64,000 bases of DNA from Pleodorina starrii (taxonomy: Eukaryota > Chlorophyta > Chlorophyceae > Chlamydomonadales > Volvocaceae): assembly GCA_030267565.1 (NCBI GenBank), contig BRXU01000029.1, forward strand, positions 281,001 to 345,000, written 5' to 3'. The notes below the pieces were generated by a model that did no database searches, was not told where the DNA came from, and saw only the letters and a list, made by a program, of their open reading frames with translations. How positions within the stretch are numbered: position 1 is the first letter of the stretch; each line of letters opens with the position of its first letter. The position numbers were made by a program, and so were the translations under genes. Shown here piece by piece: positions 53,078 to 64,000 of this stretch.

Positions 53078-55942
53078 TCACATGCTCTCCCAGGTCCACA
53101 TGCCCGAAGACTCCAAAGAGTGGGTGCTGAATTTCGGAGCCGACTTGGGCGGCGTCAGCACTTGCCGTACGACATCCATCCGTACGGCAGACACTGCGGC
53201 GCGGATGTCCATCTCGGAGAACGGGCTGCGGGGGGGGAGAGAACCGGTGGGGTCGAATGGGGGTGAGGGTGGGGGTGAGGTCGAGGGGTCCGAATAGGCA
53301 AAAAGCTGATCGGCTGATGATATCCAAACGGGTTTAGGGGTTTAAGGGATGACAGGGGAAGGAGGAGACAGGAAAGGAAGGAGGACCGCTTGGCTCCGAT
53401 TAGAGCAGCACTCGGCAAGATGCATGTAAGTGGCACCATCAGCCGCTGCTTGCTTCTACACAAGTGATGTAGTATGAGGTAACCCTCCAGCAGCGAACCC
53501 AACATCGGCGAAAGCTACTCGGGGGCCATTTCGCTAATCCCAGCCACATTCCTTGTCCAGTCCAGTCACCCACACTGATCCCCAACACTTCTTGACGGTT
53601 GTCTAACCCAGCTCAAGCTTGGCTTATTAAGCAAATGGCAACTCAATCTTGGCAAAACCCTTTTTGCACCCCCGATCGCCTCGCTCCCCTTTGGTCGGCC
53701 TCCTCCAGTCGCCCCTTCGATCAGTTTTATCAGTTCGATCAGTTTGATCAGGTGCACCCTCTCCCCGCAGTTTCCCGAAATCCAACTGCCGAATCCCTAG
53801 CACGCTAAGACCGATGGCCGAAACCCGAAGCGCACTGGGACAGCGGCCGCCCCCACCCCCCATCCATGTTGCACCCAAAAAGACCGGACCCAAAACAAAT
53901 CGTCCTTCACCACAACAGCCGCCGCCGCCTCATCATGCGCCGAACGTGACCTACCCAACCCCATCCCCCGTTTCCTCGCCCCGTCCCGCCCCACCGCGAA
54001 ACCCCCACTCTCTCCTCCAACCACCCATCCGCATGGCCATAACCCCCCTCACCCATAACCCCCCCACCCACACCCATAACCCGCCCACCCCCTCACCCAT
54101 AACCCACCCACACATACACACCCACCTGCCGCCGCGGTGCACCGCCCCCAGCGCACTCAGCGCCCTCCGCAGCTCCGCGGGCCTCACCGCCTCCGCCACC
54201 GCCTCCCAGTGCACACTCCGCCGCAGCCGGATCGCCTCCCGCTGCAGCGACCGCCCGTCCAGCGGCCCACTCAACTGCACATCCTGCGGGCGGTGCGGTG
54301 CGGCACGGCCGCGAAATAACAACCGTTTACGACCGTATGTAAAAAGGTAGGAAAGTACGGCAGCAGTACGGCAGTATGAACGTATCGCCCTTGAGCTTGA
54401 CCGCCGGCGACGCGGGCAGCACCTCCCTCTGTCGCCACCAGGGTCGGGGGACAGCTTTGCGCCGCGCATGCAACACGCGTTGCCGCATGACACACAGAAC
54501 ACAGCCCAAAAACCCATTCCCCCGTTCCTCGGGGCGCAAACACACACACCCACCCACCAACACACCACACACACACACACACACGAATCTCACCTGCAGC
54601 GCATCCGCCAGCTTCCCCACATCGACCACCTCACGCAGCCGCATCCCCGCCACCGAATCCAACGCCGCATCAAGCCGCCGCGCCGCGGCGTCCGAGGCCG
54701 CTGTCGAGGCGGTGGCGGCGGCGGCCCGGTCGCCGTCGTCGCCGTCGTACTCCGCGTCGTACAGTGACGGCGCGGGGTGCATCGCAGCTTTGAGCAGCTC
54801 CAGATCGACCACCTGTCACGTGTACGACAGTGTACGGCACGAGCGCCCGGGGCGTAAATACGACAGTGGGGGGGCGGTCGTCCTTCACACCCTTCCTCTT
54901 TCCGACCCGATCCTTTCCCGGTAAACCCCCTTTCGCTATCCCGGAGGGGACGCACCGCATCCACGCCCTCTGTGCCCCATTCCGAGAAGCTAACCGCAAG
55001 TACCGGTGATACCCCGACTTTCCAACTCCCTCGGCTAACCTTTTTAGCCCCCAAGCACCCCAACCACCCCAACCGCCACAACCAACCCACCTGGTTAAAC
55101 GGCATGCTCTCCAACCGCTCCAACGCGTGGACCACCTGCGGGATCCGATCCAAGATTTGAATTCCAAATTCCAAGGATCCAAGTTTACACATCCGATCCA
55201 GTATACCCAATCTAATATCCAAGCCACGGTGCTTGCACGTCAGGAGAGCATTCAGGACCAGGTTTCAATTGTGGGTTGGGATACTTGGATCTGGGGTCGG
55301 CTGCGCGCGCCGACCCACACCCATACCCTTTCTCGTCGCAATGGACCTCCCGCCGAAAACCCCTTTCGGAAACCCATTTTGGAAACCCCAACGGCGGCTC
55401 CACTCGTAAGCCAGAAGGGGAGCGCCCCCCCCCGCTCATGCAGCCCCCGGCAGCTTGTCTCACGGCGCGTGGGTGGCACCCGGGGCAGCTAAGAGGTGGC
55501 CCGATCACTTTACAACCCTTTGCCATCGACCCGTGGGTCTGTCCGTCCTGCTGCTGCCCTTCGAATCCGCCCGGCGCCCGGCGCCCACTCCGGTCGAATG
55601 CAGTGGGCCCATCCCGGCTCCGAAACCCGCCGGCCGGGGCCCACCCACGCAGCACCACGTGCACAACCATCCGCCCCACCGCATACGCCGAACGCCGCCA
55701 AACCGCTCTCAACCCAAATCGCACCTTGTCGTACGGTATCAAGTACGACATACAGTACGGACCTGCAGGTGGTGTACCGTCGACCCAACCGCCTCCACGC
55801 CGTGTTGGAAGAAATGTACGGCATCCAGAACCAGCTCCTCCGCCTCCTCAACCACCAGTACGGCGCCAGAGACGGCGGAGGCGGCCGCGGAGGCGGCGGT
55901 GGACGCCAGCGGTGGCGGTGCCGCCAACGGCATCGGCAGGAG
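53078..55942 (-). CDS. Unrecognised protein, C-terminal exons
   Basis: Five exons, read on the minus strand, join in phase: 55942-55763, 55135-55091, 54812-54594, 54283-54126, 53225-53078 (about 249 residues, stop at 53078-53080). I do not recognise the family. The protein looks mainly helical and acidic (VVEEAEELVLDAVHFFQHGV; VVHALERLESMPFNQ; LRRSVHWEAVAEAV; MDIRAAVSAVRMDVVRQVL), with an Ala/Asp-rich loop in the third exon. The first exon has an acceptor (CCGCTCTCAG), so more 5' exons should lie upstream. A 145-codon minus-strand frame at 56397-56834 may contribute but its phase could not be connected. One donor (GTCCGT at 55762) is weak. The plus strand at 55763-55900 is also open and protein-like, so strand assignment rests on the agreement of the other four exons. 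Confidence 0.5.
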
Positions 55943-58116
55943 CTGAGAGCGGCTGGATGATGCGGGCGCTGAGGAAGTGGCGGCGGCGGGGGCCTGGGGC
56001 GGGGCGGGGCGTGAGGGAGGCAGGAGGCCCCCAGCGGAGCGCGTCGGGGATGGCGGATTGAGGGTCTCATTTGGGAGATCTTGGATGCGTGAGGAGCCTC
56101 GGGGTTCGGGGGCATTTCATTTGGCCGCACGCGGCAGGCTGCTGGTGGGCTCGGCACCAGCGTCACTGCGCGTGACACGTCATACGGTGAGAGACGGCTT
56201 GTTGTGTGCAGGATGCGTAAACCCTAGTGTTACCCTCAGCCGGCCCCACATGCCCGCCTCCAACAGCGACACGTTTGCAAGCCATTCCAGATCCGAGTCG
56301 CCTGTGGACCCGCTTTTTGGCTGTCAGGTTGCATCGGAGTTGGGTTGCCTGCCGGCGGTCTGTCTCGTTCCCAGCCATAAATGGTTAATTGAAAATTTAC
56401 ACTACACATAATGCACACGTTCGCACCCACTTTGCGTAAACTTGGCACCGCCCAACATTACCTGGGCCACACCCATGACTGTTGCCATCGCCGGCTCCGG
56501 CGCCAATATTAGTCCCAAAGCAACTCCTGTCCATAAGTACAAATGTAAAGTTCGAATAACTCATGAAACATTCTTTTCGGGGTCGCAGTGTGGGGTTAGA
56601 CGCACTGAGCACCGTCCGCAGGGGTTGACCGGCGACGTACCGGCCGATACCATCGACACAGCGCAGCGCCGTGCAGATACCAATGCTGCATCCAGAGGTG
56701 TTGGCTGCGGTTGATGCGCTGACGGCCGTGTCGCAAGGCACGGCCGCACTTGACGCGAAGCCATTTTCCCGACAGCCGCCGCACAATCCGTAGCAACACG
56801 ATAAGCCATCACGGATAACTTGAAAGGTATTCAATTTAGGTTAGTCGTAATATGATGCGCAACTAGTATATACACGCGGCCGTTGCACCGGAATGATTTT
56901 GTAAGTCTTGTTTAGTTGTGGGTCGTGTACCATATAGACGCAATTTTAAAGCACGAGATCAGAGTGGGTCTGGGCGATTGTGGCGGCCTTGCGGCTGCTG
57001 GAGTGCGGCTTCGGAGCCAGGCGAGATTCGTCAGCGTCAACTTCAACAGCTCTTACGGTTGATCGCGCACATCTGCGTTGCTGACCTTAATGCTCCTTGT
57101 TGTATATCTTCACCTGTATATTTGCGCACATTCATGCCAATACAGTCTGACAGCTTTCAACGGTTGAGATGAGTCACGTGAGAAGGATACAGGATACGTA
57201 TCAGAAGAATCCTTCCCGTCCCCCCGAGGGGTTATCCACGTATAGGCCGGAGCCCGTGAACGGGGGGGAGGGGAGCCACTCCCGAAGCACACCAAAAAAC
57301 GTGCGCTGTGGACTAAGACTGCACTCGAAGGGGTACACGGCACAGGCGGCATCCGTTTCGGTGTCCGGGCGTCGGGGTGTCCACAAACGTGCTGGCAGTC
57401 ACAGCAGCACGAGCCCCCACACCCTCCACACCCTCCCACACCCACCCGCCCACACACCACACACCACCACCACCACCACCACCACCCCGCGCGCCGCTCA
57501 TGGGCCTTTGGCAACATGCACGCACCTCGCCTCCCCTAGCGCTCTCACCCACCTCCCCGTATGTAGAGCACCCCCGGTGCACCTCGCGCGCCCCCGTTAC
57601 CACGTGAAGCATAAAGCATGTTTCAAGGGGAAAAGGAGGAACGAGCCGCCCCCCATGGTCCCTGTAACATCCCCGTGGGCCCTATGCAGGTGTGGTGTGG
57701 CGCTAACTCCGTTCCCCAAGCAAAGCCCACCGTGAGCCGTTCGGCCTCTTGCCCCCCATTCCTGCTGCCCTCATTACTCCTCCGCCACTAATGCGGACGG
57801 ACTCTTGACACGGCACCCAATGACCCTACCTGCACCTTATGACCCGGTACCGGTACTTCGTTACCGTGGCGAAGCGGCAAGGGCCGTGTTCCGCCCCCAC
57901 TTCCTTCCGCCCTTCCTCTTCCTTCCCACTTCCGGCGCACGCCCCCTGGCTCCTGCCTTGCCAGATGCACAGCAACCCACATTCGCACACCCCACCTCGC
58001 ACGTGCCATCCTCCTCCCCCTCCTCCTCTCGCTCCCTCCTCTTCCTCCTCTTCCTCCGCCGGCGCCCCACCCTTCCCCCGCTGCGGCTCGTATTCCAAAC
58101 CTCCCGCCCAACCCCC
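55943..58116. other. Region between the M16 peptidase gene and the unrecognised gene
   Basis: It should hold the 3' UTR of the peptidase gene and the unfound 5' exons and promoter of the next minus-strand gene. A low-GC block (about 56350-57180) may be that promoter or first exon. A dispersed repeat copy lies at 57228-57267. Confidence 0.4.
57228..57267 (+). repeat. Dispersed repeat family 2, intergenic copy
   Basis: GGGGTTATCCACGTATAGGC followed by CGGAGCCCGTGAACGGGG; nearly identical to the copies at 48029 (inverted) and 62118. Confidence 0.8.
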
Positions 58117-61100
58117 TCAGCCGCCACGCCGGGCCCCAGACCGCGCCCAAAGGAGCAGCCCGGTTCCCACCGCCGCCACCGCCACCGCCACCGCCGCCGC
58201 CGCCGCCGTCGTCCCCGACGTGCCGCACATCACCGACCCGCCACCGCCGCCGCTGCCGCTGCCGCCGCTGGCGAGCCCCGCCGCCGTGACCGTGGGCGCC
58301 GCCGGTGGCGGCAGGCCCGCCGCCGCCGGCAGCGCCACGCCCGGCCCGGCGTCGCCGCCGCCAAAAATCGCGGTGGTGCCCATCCAGCGCGCCGCCAGCA
58401 CAGTGCCTATGCGGCGCAGGAGGCCGGGCGGCCTTTCGGGGAGGGATCCGATTGGAACGAAGGGGGAAAGGACGGGGAGGTACGGAAGGGCAACTGAATT
58501 CGGTTCTGCGCGAAGCTCTTGTCGTACCGGCCGTCAGTGTAGTGAAGTAGAGGGGAGAGGCCGCCTTTCGGGCAATCCTGCAGCGGCCTTGCGACGGATC
58601 CCCTCTTTAAAGCACGTGTATGCACACACGCATCGACACACACACACACACACGCATCGACCCAAACCACGAAGAGGATGAGCTCCTGTAGAGAAACTGG
58701 CATCTGGGGCAACGCAGCGCAGCGCGGCACAGCACGGCACCCTCCCTCCCTCACCCCCCCCTCCCTCCCTCCCTCCCTCACCTGGGTATCATGCTGATTG
58801 CGGTGTATCGGCTGGTGGGCGGGGAGGGGAAGAGGCGGCAAAAGGCCTCACGCAGCGTGTCCGGAGTGCAGCAGCCCAACACCTGCGTGCGTATGTGTGT
58901 GTATGTGCGGTCGGGGTTCGAATCCGGTCAGATACGATACGGGACAATCCGTGAGGCAAGGACGAGAAGGGACGAGAAGGGACGAGAAGGGACGAGAAGG
59001 GTCCACTGTACCGGTATGTGTATGTATGTCTCGGCTAGTACCCGGTACCCGGTACCCGGCGGTACGCCCGGTGTCATTTATTAATTACCTTTTCCCGCGC
59101 CTCCATGTTTTTGGCGTACACGGCCCCCAGGTCTCCTCCCAGTAATTGATAGCTCTTGGACTGGTAGCCCGCCACGATGAGGTCGTGCCAGAAGCTGTTC
59201 TCGGCCTGGGCAGCAGTCAGGGAGAGAGAGAGGGGGAGAGAGTGACAGGGGCGGCGAGCAGGGACAGCAGGGACAGATGCCGATACGGAAGAATGGATGA
59301 CAAATGCGACTAAATGCAGCATTATTATCGGCAAGATATTATTGCAATCGGTTAAAGCGTCCTTGCAGTCCGTTCCATTGCACTGTACCGCAATATAAAT
59401 GTATAATATTTTAGCAAGTGTTAAATATTGGTCTCGGGATCCGAAGTCTCGGGATCCAAAGTGAAATTTCCTCATGTATGATTATTAATTTTGGTTTTAA
59501 AATTGTGTGTAATGCTGCATAATGATGCCATGCTGGGATGTATACAACCAATTTGCTACGTACGCTCTGCATGGTGGGCCCTGAATTGCTGTGCTATGCT
59601 GCGCTATGCTGGGTAAGTCATGATGTGCCATGACAAAGCAAAATATGTCATGCGGGAAGTGCCATGCCATGCTGTGCCATGTTATGACCAATCATGCCAT
59701 GCCATGCCATGCTTAGAGGATATGACCAAGAGACCAACCATGCTCTGCTATGCTATGTTGGGAACATGGCCGGCCAGCCATGCCATGCTATGCGATGTTT
59801 TGTGCCTGGCCATGCTGTGCTGTGCTGGCATTTGCCTGATCATGACCTGCTGTGCTGAGAGACCATGCTGTGCCATGCCTTTCTGCCATGCTGTGCTGTG
59901 TCTGCTTTGGGCATGCCGTGCCATTTCCCGCCATGCTTGCGTGGGCCGGACTGGTGTGCCATGCATGCTGAGCCACCACATTCTGCGAGAAACTGGTAAG
60001 ATAAAGAACGTTACCTTTATAACCTTTTTCCCCTATATAACGTTCTGTTTCCCATTTCACAAATCCAACTGAAGTGATTTCCTTTTACGGCATCGGTATA
60101 CGATACCTGGCTCTCCTCGTACTGCAGCCACTCCAGGTTGATCAGTGTCTCCACCTCCTCAGCGCTCATGCCGCCGCTCTGCATCAGCGCCACCTGGTGG
60201 GGGTGGGTGGTTGGTTTGGGTGGGTGGGTGGGTGGGTGGGTGGGTGGGTGGGTGGGTGGGTGGGTGGGTGGGTGGGTGGGTGGGTGGGTTAGATGCGTGA
60301 TATGGCAGTCTGTATGTAGTATGCGGTAGCACCACACAGTGCGGCGCTATAAGTTTACCGGCGGTATTGCTTGCGTGCGCATGTACGTATGTATGTATGT
60401 GGTTAAGCTACCGGTATGGATGCAGCGCGCGCGTGTTCGTTTCACAGCAGCTGGCAGGCAGGTCGCAGGCAGGTTGAGTCAACCTGCCTGCGGCTAGGCC
60501 AGCCCAACAACAGAGACACTACTCACAAGGGAGGGACGGATGCGCAGCGAAATGAAGACACCCACCGAGGGAAACCCCGCAGCTAGCAACCCATCCCCAC
60601 TTCCCCAGCCAGCAGCTTTTTAACCAATCGACCCAACCAAGCAAAGCTCCATGCCCCGGTTTCCCCCCCATAAACCCTAAACCCCCCGCACCCCTCCCCC
60701 CCCACCTCCTCCAGTGCCATGGCCACCAATCGGTCCTTGTTGGCCGGGTCGCATGAAAACATGATGGCCACATCGCCCCGCGGGTCACCTACAGGGCAGG
60801 CAGGCAGCCGAGGATGGCAGCGGAGACAGGCAGGCAGTAGGCAGGTAGCGGGGGCAGGGAGGCAGTAGGCAGGCAGCCGAGGCAGGCAGGGTACGTGTGG
60901 ACAGGTTTATACCGTATGCGTGCAGGGTCCGAGGCGGTAGGTGGGGTACGTGCGCCATTCCATCCGCAACACCCAATGCCTCCCTCCCTCCCTCCCTCCC
61001 GGGCATCACCTCCCATTATTCCCCTCCGACTGGTCAGCGCTGGGTTCCGGTAACACTGTGGCTGGCGGTCAATGCGTCCGCTTGGCTAGCTTTCTTCGTG

Positions 61101-64000
61101 CATCACCGCTTCCCCTTGCTTTCCCCTTTCCTCCTCCCCCCTGCGTTGCATTCCCTCGCCCCGGGCCGTTCTAATTACCCCTCCCCTCTCCTCCACTCCC
61201 CTCCACTCCATGGACGCGGTACATCAATACCGGTATGTCCCCGGTGTACATACCCCCACCCGGCTATACCCCAACCTGGCCCCTTCCCCCTCATCACCTT
61301 CCAGGCTGGGAGCCACACAGCCGAAGAAGGAGCTCACGGAGACCTGTGGGGCGGGGGGTGGGTAGGGCGGGGGGGTGGGGGTGGGGGTGGGGGTGGGGGT
61401 GGGGGTGGGGGTGGGGGTGGGGGTGGGGGTGGGGGTGGGGGTGGGGGTGGGGGTGGGGGTGGGCAAGGGGCGGGGCGGGGAATGGAGCGGGAATGGAGCG
61501 GGGACAGGTGGGCCGGGGGTGGGCAAGGAGCGGGGCGGGGAAGGGGCGCTCACTCCCTCATGCCCCTTTCCATTCATTCACACCCCCAGCCTCCCTCCCC
61601 TCCCTCCTCCCTCCGCCTCCCCTCCCCTCCCTGCCCTCCCTCTCCTCCCCTCCCCTCCCTCCCTGCCACTCCCTCCCCTCCCTCCCCTCCCTCACCGTGT
61701 ACACGTCTCCCCCCACGAACCGCATCCGCTGCATCAGCCGCGTCTCCAGCGCCCGGCAAGCCAGCGACAGCCACATCAGCTCCTCACGAACCACGGGTCG
61801 GGACAGCGACACGGGGAAGGTGATCTGGGACTGGGCCACCGGGGAAACCATTGACACCTGCGTGTGGATGTGGGTGTACCCAGTGGGCGGCGTCGGGGTG
61901 GGGTGGGGGGGAGGGCGGAATTGCGACTATGTGACTGTGACTGTGATTGTGACTATGACTGTGACTGTGACTGTGATTGGCCGTAATTATGATTCTGAAT
62001 GCGATTGTTCGTCCGTGGGGAGCAGGGGTGTGAGGGGCAAGTGGCAAGGCGAGGGGGTTGGGAGGGGTGTAAAGATAGGCGAGCCGCAGCGAGGTAACCG
62101 AGGTGATGTTGGTGACCGGGGGGGTTAACCACGTATAGGCCGGAGCCCGTGAACGGGGTGGAGCGACGGGGGGGGGGCCCAGCGGGGGCCCAGCGGAAGG
62201 AAGCCTTCCAAGGTACCAGAGGCAGCGAACCGCCGCCCGGGGCTCCTTTTCCAATCCCTCTCATTTCTCCTTCCCCCCCCCCCCCGCACATGTGTATATC
62301 CCCCCTTCAACACACAACGCAATAACCCTCCCTCCCGCCCTCCCACCTTGACGTCCTCCACCACCGGCGTCTCGGGGAAGGTGTACGGCAGCGGCGTCAC
62401 GTCCTGTCGTCGTACAGAGATAACACGTATTTTTAGGCACTGAATGGGGGGCGGATACATGTTGCACGGGTAGATGCACGGTATCGGCACGGGACCACGG
62501 GACGGGTACCCCACCTTTGGCAGCTTGGGCGGCTGCAGTCCCGAGGCCGGCAGTGTAGCCAGGTAGCGGCACAGCAGCGGCTCTAGAAGCTCCCGATCCA
62601 CATTGCCTGATTAGGAGCGGCGGGGCGGGGCGGGGCGGGGCGGGGCGGGGCGGGGCGGGGCGGGGCGGGGCGGGGCGGGGCGGGGCGGGGCGGGGCGGGG
62701 CGGGGCGGGGCGGGCGTTGCGTGTATGCGTGCGTGTATGCGTACGGGGGGGTGATCACGGTGATGTATGGATGCACATGAACATTGACACGTGCGTGCGT
62801 GCGTGCGTGCGTGGCACCCCCCCAGCCACCCACCTGTGAGCACCAGCGTAAACTCCCCGGGGTTGTGCCAGCTGAAGTTGTGGTGCGCCAGCGCCAGGGA
62901 GGGATCCGCCCGGTCCACATCCTTTACGTAGAGGGGCCGACACGGAGGGGTGTTTTGGCGGATTTTAGGGTTGTTCTAGGGTTTTATCCCCATCCCCACC
63001 CCCAGCCCCAGCCCCACCCCCCACACCCACCCCACCCTCGTCCTCATCACAGGCAAGGACACCACGACCCCTCCTGCCCCTCAAAGTTCAGTTCGATGTC
63101 TCCCCTCCAGCTCGATATACGGTACATGTGGTCGCCTACTCGTCAGCCTTGTTCGCGACCGCCCCCCTCCCCCCGCCCCATCCATTGCCACTGCCATCGT
63201 CCTTGAATCCAGCCATCCAGCTTTTGCCTATACGAATGGACTGTTATCCCCCCCCCCCCACCACCCCCCATCCCCCCCATCTCCACCACCCCCAACCCCC
63301 AGCCCACCACCACCCCCGCCCCACCCGCGTCCTCATCACAGAGGCAAAAGGGCACCACCCGCCCGGTTTCCCACCTCGAGAGTGATCTGCTTAAAGTAGT
63401 AGCAGCCGCCGTAGTTGATGTACCGCACCCGCTGGTGGTACGAATGCAGCGGGTTCCGGAGCTGCGCCTCGATGGCCTGCCGGAGGAGCTTCACCGCCGT
63501 CTCCACCTCCTCCGGAACCAGCCGTACCCTGTCGTACGCGGTACATACGCAGTTTTCATCAAGAAGAGGGGTAGGCCGGTTGTTGCATGCCGGCGGCAGC
63601 AGAGGAGGGGCAGAGGAGGGGCCGGGAGCGCGGTGGGCCGCGGCAACCGGCGGAGCGGGCGGCGCGGTGGAGCAGAGAGAGAGTGGTGTATGTATGTAGC
63701 CGTACATCGTACACTGCAGAGCACACGTCGTACGCTGCCGTCGTACTCTCGCAGTTGCTGCAAAAGCGGTTTCGGAGCCACCGCCGGGGCCTCTTCCCGT
63801 CCACCTCTTCTTGACTGTTCTGTCCTACTACCGTCCCTCCCTCCCTTCCCCCCTCCCTCCCTCCCCCCCTCCTTTCCCCCCTCCCTCCCTCCCTCCCTCC
63901 CCCCTCTCCCCCCCTGCTCGCTCCCTCCCTCCCTCTTCACCCACTTTGTGGTGAAGAGCAGGTGAACCAGCTGCATGGCACTCTCCAGGTCTACGGGACT
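58117..64000 (-). CDS. M16 family (insulinase/PqqL-like) metallopeptidase, C-terminal part
   Basis: Twelve exons, read on the minus strand, join in phase: 64000-63945 (partial), 63528-63375, 62921-62834, 62606-62515, 62403-62347, 61857-61696, 61343-61298, 60788-60706, 60193-60107, 59205-59089, 58882-58782, 58432-58117 (about 452 residues). Family signatures are DLESAMQLVHLLFTT, the end of an M16 repeat in PGEFTLVLTGNVDRELLEPL, a paired-domain region (VSPVAQSQITFPVSLSRPVV; ETRLMQRMRFVGGDVYT), GDPRGDVAIMFSCDPANKD and CTPDTLREAFCRLF. The zinc-binding HxxEH motif belongs to the N-terminal half, which lies beyond 64000. M16 enzymes form a closed chamber that degrades peptides; PqqL-like members occur in bacteria and plastid or mitochondrial settings. 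Odd point: after the peptidase fold a Gly/Pro/Ala-rich linker leads to a hydrophobic stretch (AVAVAVAAVGTGLLLWA) and a basic end, which looks like a tail anchor. Confidence 0.87.
59585..59960. repeat. Cryptic CATGC-rich satellite in a peptidase intron
   Basis: The intron between exons 59089-59205 and 60107-60193 contains some 370 bases built from CCATG, CATGC and GCTGTG words in irregular order. It is open in several frames (repeats of CHAM), but this is a repeat artefact. Confidence 0.75.
60198..60289. repeat. (GGGT)n repeat beside a peptidase exon
   Basis: About 20 GGGT units lie directly above the exon 60107-60193, so on the coding (minus) strand the acceptor has a C-rich (ACCC)n tract. 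Confidence 0.95.
61141..61183 (+). repeat. Dispersed repeat family 3, copy in a peptidase intron
   Basis: CTGCGTTGCATTCCCTCGCC followed by CCGGGCCGTTCTAATTACCC. It matches 22920-22964. Confidence 0.7.
61369..61462. repeat. (GGGGTG)n hexamer repeat in a peptidase intron
   Basis: About 15 GGGGTG units directly upstream (in gene direction) of the exon 61298-61343. Confidence 0.95.
62118..62164 (+). repeat. Dispersed repeat family 2, copy in a peptidase intron
   Basis: GGGGTTAACCACGTATAGGC followed by CGGAGCCCGTGAACGGGG; one base differs from the 57228 copy in the first part. Confidence 0.8.
62620..62714. repeat. (GGGGC)n pentamer repeat in a peptidase intron
   Basis: About 19 GGGGC units, just above the acceptor of the exon 62515-62606. 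Confidence 0.95.

Noticed and set aside
55496..55960. Plus-strand coding reading over 55763-55900
   Set aside because: Protein-like, but no plus-strand exons in phase were found nearby, while five minus-strand exons agree. Kept as a finding, not as a feature.
56397..56834. 145-codon Cys-rich minus-strand frame as first exon of the unrecognised gene
   Set aside because: It has a plausible start and a GTAATG donor but leaves phase 1, and no acceptor found upstream of 55942 joins it in frame. Not included.
59620..60072. 150-codon frame rich in CHAM repeats
   Set aside because: Satellite artefact inside a peptidase intron.
61224..61577. Frame of repeated PTPT
   Set aside because: Translation of the hexamer repeat in a peptidase intron.

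Overview
This window is eukaryotic nuclear DNA from a green alga, most likely a chlamydomonadalean (volvocine) alga. Genes are split by many GT-AG introns, GC is high, and Ala/Gly/Pro/Gln-rich inserts are common. Three plus-strand genes are followed by TGTAA, the polyadenylation signal known from this lineage, and introns carry Chlamydomonas-type telomeric units (TTTTAGGG). Species cannot be fixed from sequence alone. All gene models were built by hand by joining exons whose reading phase agrees across each junction.

Layout. (1) 222-10502 (+): a receptor-like protein kinase whose 5' end lies left of the window. It has an extracellular region, one membrane span, a TKL-like kinase domain with HGD instead of HRD, and a Gly/Ala/Gln-rich tail. 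(2) 13688-14370 (+): a possible two-exon gene of unknown function. (3) 18805-23439 (-): a TPR plus RING-finger protein, probable E3 ubiquitin ligase, with a very long low-complexity tail; its 5' end was not found. (4) 26016-30982 (+): a complete ten-exon PAP/fibrillin (plastoglobule) gene. (5) 31713-50072 (+): a complete seventeen-exon receptor nucleotide cyclase of about 1821 residues. It has a signal-anchor N-terminus, an ABC-type solute-binding ectodomain, a transmembrane helix, a class III cyclase domain, and a second cyclase-like domain that has lost its catalytic motif. (6) 53078-55942 (-): five exons of an unrecognised gene. (7) 58117 to beyond 64000 (-): the C-terminal part of an M16 (insulinase/PqqL-like) metallopeptidase that ends in a hydrophobic tail.

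Mobile and repeat DNA. The sixth intron of the cyclase gene (35141-41850) holds a head-to-tail stack of 5'-truncated non-LTR retrotransposons. Every junction in the stack is a (TG/AC)n microsatellite, and a diverged solo 3' end lies at about 50433-50760. At least three short dispersed repeat families, several minisatellites and very G-rich intron repeats occur across the window.

There is no sign that the genes work as a group; two are membrane receptors (kinase and cyclase) of types known to be expanded in volvocine algae. The strongest candidates for something new are the receptor cyclase with its degenerate second catalytic domain and the microsatellite-linked retroelement stack inside it.
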